Shown here piece by piece: positions 56,106 to 64,000 of a stretch of 64,000 bases of DNA (position 1 is its first letter; each line of letters opens with the position of its first letter). The stretch comes from Boesenbergia rotunda (taxonomy: Eukaryota > Streptophyta > Magnoliopsida > Zingiberales > Zingiberaceae), in contig JAGFNQ010000284.1 in NCBI GenBank assembly GCA_024364735.1, forward strand, positions 325,180-389,179, given 5' to 3'. The notes below the pieces were generated by a model. The model was not told where the DNA came from, did no database searches, and saw only the letters and a list, made by a program, of their open reading frames with translations. The translations under genes were made by a program, and so were the position numbers.

Positions 56106-58394
56106 ATGATTGAGGGGGAGCATCTATCAACATGGTTCGTTGATAGTGGGTGCTCCAAACACATGACCGGGGATAGATCATTGTTTACCACACTTCAAAA
56201 GAAAAGTAGAGGTAATGTTTCATTTGGTAACAATGGTAGTCTTAAGGTCATAGGAATAGGAGACATTCAAATATCTGAATGTCTTAGAATCTCAAATGTC
56301 CTTCTAGTCAAGGGGATGACATTTAATTTCCTAAGTGTCATTCAATTGTGTGACATGGGTTATACAATTGATTTTCAACCAAGTCAATGTCTAGTTAGAC
56401 AACATGACACCTTGGACACGGTACTAGTAGGAACAAGAGTAGATAATACTTATCAAGTTTCATTTAAAAGTGCTATTAATGCTTTTGCTAAGTGTATCAT
56501 GTCAAAAGAAGAGGAGTCCACCCTTTGGCACCGGAGGCTAGCACATGTTAACATGAAGAACATCCGGAAGTTGGCCAATAAGGGATTAGTTCGTGGCTTA
56601 CTAAGCATCAAGTATGAAAAAGAAAAGATTTGTGATGCATGTCAAATGGGTAAACAAACAAAATCTGCACATAAAGGTAAAAGCGCTGTAAGTACATCTA
56701 CCGCGTTAGATTTACTTCCTATGGATCTATTTGATTGTAGCACTATCATATCATTGAATGGAAGTAGATATTGCTTTGTTATTATTGATGACTTTACTAG
56801 ATATACATGGACTTATTTTCTAAAATATAAGGACCAAACCTTAGATGCTTTCATTTCTTTTTGTAGAAGGGTTGAAAATGAAAAATCATCAACAATTAAG
56901 ACAATAAGAAGTGATCATGGAGGTGAATTTCAAAATCAACGATTTTTAGAATTTTGTCAAGATAGAGGGTATAGACATGAGTTCTCTACTCCTAGAACAC
57001 CACAACAAAATGGTGTTGTAGAGAGGAAGAACAGTGTTTTACAAGAGGCTGCACGAAACATGCTTAATGAGTACTCACTACCGAGTTACTTATAGGCCGA
57101 AGCTGTAAGTACAGCTTGCTATGTGCAAAACCGAGTCCTCATCCATAGGTTCTTAGGAAAGACTCCCCATGAACTTTGGTTTGGAAAACTACCTATGGTT
57201 AAACACCTTAGGGTGTTTGGTTGTAAGGTGTTCATCCTAAACACCAAGGATCACCTTGGAAAGTTCACGGCAAAGGCTGATGAAGGGATACTAGTCGGGT
57301 ACTCCCTAGTTAGCAAAGCCTATCGAGTCTACAATAAGAAATATAGATTGGTTGAAGAATCTTCTGATGTTGTCTTTGAAGAAATTCCAAAAGCCAATGA
57401 ACAACTAGGAGATGAAGTCCAATTCGAACTTAGGAGACTAAGTTTGAATGAAAGTCCAAATGTTGTTGATGGTGATGAATTCGATGACGGTGAGCCTAGG
57501 CAACCCATAGATCAGCCGGATCCTGAGGCTGAGCTTGTGTCTAGTCAACCCATTCAAGAAGCACCACCAACACCTAGGCTAACTAGATTAGCCTCTAGTC
57601 ATCCCCAAGACCAAATTGTTGGAGACATCTATCATGGGGTAAGAACTAGATCATTCTTTAGGAATGAGGCTAATGAAGTTGCCTTAATTTTCAAAATTGA
57701 ACCTAGAAAAATTGATGAAGTATTAAATGAACCCGATTGGATCATTGCAATGCAAGACGAACTAGGTCAATTCGAAAGAAATCAAGTTTGGGACTTAGTC
57801 CCTAGACCTAAGAAGACCACCATCATTGGAACCAAATGGGTCTTCAAAAATAAGTTGAACCATAAGGGAGAAATCATTAGAAACAAGGCACGCTTAGTAG
57901 CCAAGGGCTACAGTCAAGTTGAAGGCCTTGATTATGATGAGACCTATGCTCCCGTGGCACGATTAGAGTCCATCCGATTGATGCTAGCATTTGCAGCACA
58001 TCGAGGTTTCAAATTGTATCAAATGGATGTCAAATCGACCTTTCTAAATGGTTTAATTAGAGAAGAGGTCTATGTCGAACAACCTCTGGGGTTTGAGAGT
58101 ACCGAATCTCCAAACCACGTGTTTAAGCTCAAAAAGGCACTCTATGGCCTTAAACAAGCACCCCGAGCTTGGTACGAGCGGTTGTCAACATTTTTAATTG
58201 AGAAAGGCTTTGTAAGAGGCCAAATAGACCCTACACTATTTCTACGAAGAGATGGTGACAATATATTTGTAGCCCCAGTTTATGTCGATGACATAATCTG
58301 TGGCTCAAACAACAAGGGCTATTTAAATGAGTTCTTGGACACATGGAAAGTGAATTTGAGATGAGTCTAGTGGGAGAGTTGACTTTCTTCCTTG
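56106..58394 (+). pseudogene. pol: Pol of element G, protease to RT (stop, frameshift, interrupted by I)
   Basis: Protease WFVDSGCSKHMTGD lies at 56133-56171. GAG-pre-integrase LWHRRLAHVNMKNI, integrase (DDFTRYTW, IRSDHGGEF, PQQNGVVERKN) and RT (KARLVAKGYSQVEGLDYDETYAPV, QMDVKSTFLNG, catalytic YVDDIICGS at 58279-58305) follow. TAG at 57093-57095 replaces the Trp expected before AEAV. A one-base deletion near 58340 shifts the frame before GELTFFL. Element I begins at 58395. Gag and pol share one frame with a TAG between them (56100-56102), a layout that could allow stop readthrough. Confidence 0.9.
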
Positions 58395-59169
58395 TGAAAA
58401 TTTATTCCATAATAAAAGGGGAGATGTGTTTGTTTTATTATAAATTTAGTTATAATAAAACAAGGCATAACGGAATAATTCATAGGAAAATTTATAAGAT
58501 AAATTTCTTATGAAAATTTATTCCGTTAAAGGGGAGACTTGGCAATGGAGAGGCTACTATATAAAGGAACCAAGGCAAGGCTTGAATTCCAATCAAGAGA
58601 TTAAGTAGCAAGCTCTCCCTCTCTCTCCTTCTCTTCCTCTCCCTCCTCTAGGGCCGGTACCCTCTTCATCCTCTAGGGCCGGCGCACCTCCTAGGGTTGC
58701 CGTGAGCCTCCTCCACCAAGAAGGTGCCAAAGAAGAAGAAGAAGCGGGTCACAACTCCTTCCTTTTCCAGATTTTGATTCCGTTACTTGGTGGTTAGTCT
58801 TCCATCTCCCTCTCTTGATATTCTTGTCGTGCCTTTGGAGAATCTAGTAGTTCTTGTCGGCACGAAACTCGTGGCTTTGCGAAGTCATCCCGAAGAGAAC
58901 TCGGCATGGACGCGAATAGAGGTGGAGCTTCCAAGGGACGCTACGGTTGGATCTCGTCCCTTTCTTCGAGTTACGCGAGGTACTAAGTAAATTAGTTTAC
59001 TATTCTGCAAAATTTTAATTTATGATCATGTCTCCACAACTTAAGGTTGCATGCTAGATACGTGGTTAAAATAATTTAAGAAATTATTTATGCTAAACCT
59101 TCCGCTGCACGTAATTAAACTTTAAAATTACAAACCCGTATCCATGTCAACATGCACCCGGTCCCAACA
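58395..59169 (+). repeat. 5' LTR of element I (about 775 bp)
   Basis: It begins about TGAAAATTTATTCC (start may be 58393) and ends CCCAACA. TATATAAA lies at 58558-58565, followed by a CTCTCTCC-rich leader. Nothing credible is encoded. Confidence 0.8.
58433..58528. repeat. Strong inverted repeats at the start of I LTR
   Basis: TTTTATTATAA/TTATAATAAAA (58433-58443, 58450-58460) form an 11 bp stem with a 6-base loop. Next, 58468-58528 is a nested 61 bp palindrome: TAACGGAATAA/TTATTCCGTTA outside, TTCATA/TATGAA, then AAATTTAT/ATAAATTT inside. Confidence 0.9.
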
Positions 59170-59170
59170 G

Positions 59171-59183
59171 TGGTATCAGAGCC
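59171..59183 (+). promoter_or_regulatory. Primer binding site of element I
   Basis: TGGTATCAGAGCC lies one base after the LTR. Confidence 0.9.
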
Positions 59184-60940
59184 GGTTAGTGTTCGACATA
59201 ATCATATAATTGTTTTGCAGAAAACTTTGTCATGATCTCAATTTTGGAAAATTTTCTAATTATGGAAACTTTCCAATTATGATAAATTTTAGATTTAGGA
59301 ATTTCAAAGTTTGGAAATCCTCATGAAATTTTGCAAACTTTTGAAATATCCTAGTTTCTGAAATTTTATGATAATTGTGAAAACTTCCCATTTTTGAAAA
59401 CTTTCCAATTTTGGAAATTTCCTATTTTGAAAATTTTCCAATTTTGGAAATATGTAAGTTTTCTTTGTACCAGAAACTTACAATTATTCTGAAAACCTAT
59501 TATGAAATCTCGCAATTTTGGGCACTTTCTTTCAAAGAAAGTCTAGACAAATTTATGGATCATTAATTGACAATTAAATTCGAATTGGTTTTAAATTATC
59601 AACAAAATTTTTTATTTTGGATTGAGCCTCGGGGAGCCGTCCAATTTAAAGTTAGTTGTTGTAATTTAATTTCCTAATTTTGAATAAAATTGTCATGTTT
59701 AATTTGGTTACGCCTCGGGGAGCGGACCAAATTAGATTTACAACAAATTCCTTTTTTTTGGGTATCTGAGCCTCGGGAAGCCACCCAAAGAAAATATTTT
59801 GTTGTAATTAATAAATCCATAAATAAAATATGTAATCAAATCTTGGAAATTTTGAGGTGATTCTCAAACGATAATTTCTTTATTTGATTTAAGAGGTGAT
59901 GCTCTTACATATTGTTGTCTCCAAAATTAATTAGGAAAATAGTTTCCTATAGAGTTTTCTTAAATAAGATTTTCATGAAAATAATATGTGGTTGAATTAA
60001 GGGAATCTGTCTCTTAATTTAATAAGATTTGATTTAGAGAAATCAAAGTCTTAAACATATTATTTCCGAAATTGATTATGACAATTTAGGAAATTATTTC
60101 CCAAAACAATTCCTTGAATAAAGTATGAAATTAGAATTAGGAAATCCGGTTCCTAATTCAATTAATGAGACTTGATAAATTAAGTCACATACATACTTTA
60201 TTAAGGAAATCGTTAGTACATGACATAATTATATGTCATGAATGTGCTTAGAAAGAAAAGGATGAGACCCAAAACCCCTTACAAAATATTAAGGCCAACA
60301 CCTTCCATTAATATGGTTAGAACCGGAGTTTTGTTTCTCGTTTGGGTTGATGGACACATCCATGCCCGGCTTGAACCTCAACATGTTCAAACCATGGAAT
60401 TAGTTTATGATTAATATAGTTAGAGTCAGAGGTCAATCCTTAGTTTTGGTTGTTGGACACATCCAAGCCTGACTAAACGGTTGAATGAGCTCCAACCATA
60501 TTAAAACTATTTCTTGATTAATGGGTCAGCCTTAAGCTTGGAGCATCGATTTGTTGTGCCACAACCAAGGTCGATGTAAAGAGAGGTGCAGTTGGGTGCT
60601 ATGTATATTGTTGCATACTTGTTAATGAGTTAACAACCCAATGATTTATGCAAACATTCAATTAGTTGATAGCATAAAGTGATAGTTACATATATGTGAT
60701 ATGTAATCGGTATAATTACCTACCTTCATAGCTAAGAATAACTTGATGGCCACAGCCATGGTTGCTCTTATCTATGGTTGGATATCAACCTATTTGGAGA
60801 TGTTCCTACGATCTCCCGAATTGATAAAAAGGGTTATTCAATTCAAAAAATAAATAAGATTTAATTAATGTATGTTGATGCATTTTTTATCATTCTTCTC
60901 ACATAAGCTCAATTTGTATTTCTAGGATAATCACTCGATT
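59184..60940 (+). other. Untranslated leader of element I with paired stem-loops
   Basis: No ORF is present. The first part (59220-59480) repeats TTTGGAAATTTTC-like motifs. From 59617 to 60466 several stem-loops occur in two or three copies each, with conserved loops and matched arm changes: loop GCCTCGGGGAGC (three copies), loop GTGAT (two), GGAATCTG/AAATCCGG loops (two) and loop CACA (two). This region lies between PBS and gag, where packaging signals sit in retroelements. Confidence 0.7.
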
Positions 60941-62653
60941 ATGTCTTCTCTGAATTTGCGTTCCATTTTGGACACCAATAAGCTGACTGGGCCAAACTTC
61001 ATGGATTGGCTTAGAAACCTGAGGATAGTCCTCAAGGCAGAAAAGCTTGCTTATGTCCTTGAAGAACAACTTCCCAACCGTCTTCCTGAAGATGCAACTC
61101 CAGACCAGTTTCCTGAGTTGCTCAACTTGCTGAAGACTGTAGAGCCTTCTGTAAAGCAGGATCAGAAGACGATACTGTTAGTTGGTTTCTCAAAGAAAGG
61201 TTCTAAGAGGAAGCCCAAAGAACAAAATAAGGGAAGGAAGAAAAAGGCCAAAAAGACTGAAAAGACCCCAAAAGGCACTTGCCATCACTGTAGCAAGGAG
61301 GGTCACTGGCGAAGAAACTGCAAGGTTTATCTTGAGTCCTTGAAGAAGAAAGCATTCGATGCCCCATCCTCTTCAGGCATCTTCGTTATTGAATGTCACT
61401 CTATTTCCTCGTACACCTGGGTACTTGATACTGGGTGTAGCTCACATATATGTAATGACATACGGGAGCTAAGGAATAGAAGAAGACTCGTCAAGGGAGA
61501 AGCGAATTTACGAGTTGGAAATGGAGCAAAGATTGCTGCTATTTCCATCGCAACATATTTGCTAAAGCTCCCTACTAAACTTGTCTTAGAATTGGATAAT
61601 TGTTATTTTGTTCCTTCGTTAATAAAGAACATTGTATCTATTTCATGCTTGAATGAAAAGGGTTACCATTTATCTTTTAGTAACAATTGTTGTTACATAA
61701 CTTTAAATGGTGTTCTTTATGGGACCGGAACTTTGTGCAATGGTATCTACACGTTAGATTTATCCGGTGACATTTTCAATATCGAAGTTAGCAACAAACG
61801 TGCTCGAATAAATAATCAAATAGACTCCTATACGTGACATTGTCGTCTTGGCCATATAAGTAAGAAACGCATGACCAAATTACACCGATGTGGAATTCTG
61901 GAATCATTTAAACCCGGTTCATTTGATACATGCGAATCATGCATAAAAGGCAAGATGGCCAAATTACCCTTTTCCGGAAAAGGTAATCCAGTGGGAGAAT
62001 TGCTTGGTCTAATACATACTGATGTATGTGGACCAATGTCAACTCTTGTACAAGGAGGCTATAGCTACTTCATTACCTTTATCGATGATCACTCACGATT
62101 CGGGTATGTGTTCTTGATGAAACACAAATCTGAAGCTTTTGAGAAATTCAAAGAGTTCAGAAATGAAGTAGAGAAATAGCTTGGCAAAAGTATTAAGATA
62201 CTTCGATCCGATCGGGGTGGTGAATACTTGAGTCAAGAGTTTCAAGATTATCTTAGGGACAATGGGATATTGTCTCAATGGACTCCGCCATATACACCAC
62301 AGCATAATGGTGTATCTGAGAGGCGTAACTGAACCTTGATGGACATGGTTAGATCCATGATGAATCATGCAACTCTTCCAAAATCCTTTTGGGGCTATGC
62401 ACTTAAGACAGCTGTTTACTTGCTAAATAGAGTCCCGACCAAGGTAGTCTTTACTACTCCATATGAGACGTGGAATAGTAAGAAACCTCACTTAACTCAC
62501 CTTAAGATATGGGGTTGTCCTGCTTATGTGAAGCGGACTATATCAAACAAATTGGATGCTATGTCTGATAAATATCTATTTATTGGATACCCTAAGGAAA
62601 CAAAGGGTTACCAATTCTATCATCCCTTGGAACAAAAGGTGTTTGTTTCAAGG
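60941..62653 (+). pseudogene. gag-pol: Gag-pol remnant of element I (gag core and RT/RNase H deleted)
   Basis: The ATG at 60941 opens MSSLNLRSILDTNKLTGPNF. After DATPDQ the usual Gag core (over 100 residues) is absent and the reading jumps to FPELLNLL. Then come the knuckle CHHCSKEGHWRRNC (61280-61321), protease WVLDTGCSSHICND (61418-61459), GAG-pre-integrase CRLGHISKKRM, and integrase with HTDVCGPMST, DDHSRFGYVF, LRSDRGGEYLSQEF and PQHNGVSERRN. The last G-neighbouring block is KVFVSR at 62636-62653. Stops at 61836 (TGA), 62177 (TAG) and 62329 (TGA) replace expected Trp, Gln and Arg codons, typical C-to-T decay. Confidence 0.85.
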
Positions 62654-63156
62654 CATCCTCTAGGGCCGGCGCACCTCCTAGGGTTGCCGTGAGCCTCCTC
62701 CACCAAGAAGGTGCCAAAGAAGAAGAAGAAGCGGGTCGCAACTCCTTCCTTTCCCGGATCTTGATTCCGTTACTTGGTGGTTAGTCTTCCATCTCCCTCT
62801 CTTGATATTCTTGTCGTGCCTTTGGAGAATCTAGTAGTTCTTGTCGGCACGAAACTCGTGGCTTTGCGAAGTCATCCTGAAGAGAACTCGGCATGGACGC
62901 GTATAGAGGCGGAGCTTCCAAGGGACGCTACGGTTGGATCTCGTCCCTTTCTTCGAGTTACGCGAGGTACTAAGTAAATTAGTTTACTATTCTACAAAAT
63001 TTTAATTTATGATCATGTCTCCACAACTTAAGGTTGCATGCTAGATACGTGGTTAAAATAATTTAAGAAATTATTTATGCTAAACCTTCCGTTGCACGTA
63101 ATTAAACTTTAAAATTACAAACCCGTATCCATGTCAACATGCACCCGGTCCCAACA
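62654..63156 (+). repeat. 3' LTR fragment of element I (503 bp)
   Basis: It corresponds base for base in length to 58667-59169, with about ten differences. It joins integrase sequence directly at CATCCTCTAGGG; the promoter part of the LTR is missing. Confidence 0.9.
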
Positions 63157-63958
63157 GATCCATGTGCACCAATCAAAGTATACTCAAGAAATGCTCCGTA
63201 AATTTAATATGAGTGATTCGAAAGAGGTAACCACTCCCATGGCTACAAACACAAGACTAGATAATGATGAGAGTGGTAAACCTGTTGATTTAACTCAATA
63301 TCGAAGCATGATAGGTAGTTTGCTATACCTCACAGCTAGTCGACCTGATATTCTTTTCGCTGTGGGTATGTGCACTAGTTATCAAGTTTGTGCCAAGGAA
63401 TCTCATTTAATCGTTGTTAAGAGAATTTTGAGATATCTTAAAGGCACAATTAGAGTCGGTCTTTGGTACCCCCGTACCGAATTATTTGATTTAATTGGCT
63501 AAACCAATTCCGACTACGCTGGATGTAAGTTGGATCGGAAAAGTACGAGTGGGGGTTGCCAATTTCTATGATCATCTCTAGTTAGTTGGTCAAGTCGGAA
63601 GCAACATTGTGTTGCTCTCTCCACGACCGAGGCAGAATATATTGCCATGGGAGAGAGCGTATCACAATTGTTGTGGATGATACATACTCTAGAGGACTAT
63701 GGATTGAGTTACAAAGGTGTGCAGGTGTTGTGTGATAACATTAGCATAATTAACCTAAGCAAGAATCCAGTCCATCATTCTAGGACCAAACATATTGAAG
63801 TGCATCACCACTTCATTAGGGATCATGTTGCTAGGGGAGATATTGTACTCTCACATGTAGAGTCCAAGTCAAACATCACTGACATTTTCACTAAACTACT
63901 CCCCGAAAATGAGTTTAGCTTCTTAAGAAGGGAGTTGGGAATGTGTCGCGCTTCATAG
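63157..63958 (+). pseudogene. pol: Pol of element G, RT end and RNase H (after I)
   Basis: The reading continues G's pol: VHQSKYTQEMLRKFNM, RSMIGSLLYLTASRPDILFA, then RNase H with DYAGCKLDRKSTSG, SWSSRKQHCVALSTTEAEY, SKNPVHHSRTKHIEVHHHF and the end of pol at 63958. TAA near 63500 and TGA near 63570 interrupt it. The 42 bases to the window end hold nothing further. Confidence 0.9.
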
Positions 63959-64000
63959 TTTTCAAAATGCTTTCAAAACCCTTCATGATAAGTTCTAATT

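Larger units (their letters stand above)
58395..63156 (+). mobile_element. Element I: Tnt1-like Ty1/copia deletion derivative
   Basis: I has a 5' LTR, PBS, a 1.76 kb structured leader, a gag lacking its core, protease and integrase, then a deletion that removes RT, RNase H, the PPT and the first ~272 bp of the 3' LTR. It interrupts G's pol. No target duplication is seen (CCTTG left, GATCC right), and about 30-40 bp of G appears missing at the site. The remaining 503 bp of 3' LTR match the 5' LTR with few differences, so it is young. Confidence 0.85.
52133..64000 (+). mobile_element. Element G: SIRE-like Ty1/copia retrotransposon (3' end beyond window)
   Basis: G contains a 5' LTR, PBS, gag and pol, with element I inserted in the RT/RNase H boundary. 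Its 3' LTR is off-window. It is inserted in H's LTR; CAGAG (52128-52132) is the candidate left target duplication. Coding parts carry several stops. Confidence 0.9.

Noticed and set aside
58787..58990. 67-codon ORF repeated at 62774-62977
   Set aside because: Both copies are in the two LTR parts of element I; duplication follows from LTR structure and the reading has no known motif.

Overview
This window is plant nuclear DNA built almost wholly from nested LTR retrotransposons. No cellular gene, rRNA, tRNA or CRISPR array can be supported. Evidence for a plant: tRNA-iMet-type primer sites (TGGTATCAGAGC) beside LTRs, SIRE/Maximus-like Ty1/copia gag and pol, Athila/Tat-type Ty3/gypsy remains with the TGGCGCC...CCGGGGA primer site, chromovirus-like LTRs, and a Tourist-like MITE with a TAA duplication. 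The species cannot be told from the sequence.

Layout, left to right. F (1-2780, minus, copia) lies in J (2781-5732, minus, chromovirus-like LTR). J lies in the 3' part of E (5733-7710, plus, copia). E interrupts the envelope-like gene of K (7711-9818, minus, copia). K abuts a decayed plus-strand copia element L (9819-11950; its 3' LTR resumes at 50137-50753). L is split by the large minus-strand element C (11951-50131, target duplication GAGTA). C holds B (13356-34621, plus, Athila/Tat-like, CTTAC), a MITE (35644-36397) and D (41187-50027, plus, copia, CACTT). B holds A (15944-25433, plus, gag-pol copia, AAAAC) and a solo LTR M (29108-32780, GTAAT). After L come H (LTR part, 50754-52132), G (52133 to window end, plus, same family as F and H) and, inside G's pol, I (58395-63156, a deleted Tnt1-like copia element).

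How the parts work together. Only A and G carry gag plus pol, and both are broken by stops and frameshifts. The others look non-autonomous: C has one ORF with two zinc knuckles; B keeps gag ends but no pol; D has gag and then, where pol should be, a separately promoted two-exon gene resembling the SIRE envelope-like / plant transposon-protein ORF; K has a second, broken copy of that gene. Such elements would need reverse transcriptase and integrase from relatives, an inference that fits their intact primer sites, PPTs and target duplications.

Most striking observation. The U3 parts of the copia LTRs, and the leader of I, are made of iterated short stem-loops. Loops are conserved while both stem arms change together (for example CCTAGC/GCTAGG, CCTAAC/GTTAGG and CCTGGC/GCCAGG around TTGGAGG). 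Different families use different sequences with the same plan. A second type, GATCGGTC...GACCGATC, occurs in copia LTRs and also in gypsy element B. These are read by eye; folding and covariation tests were not run.
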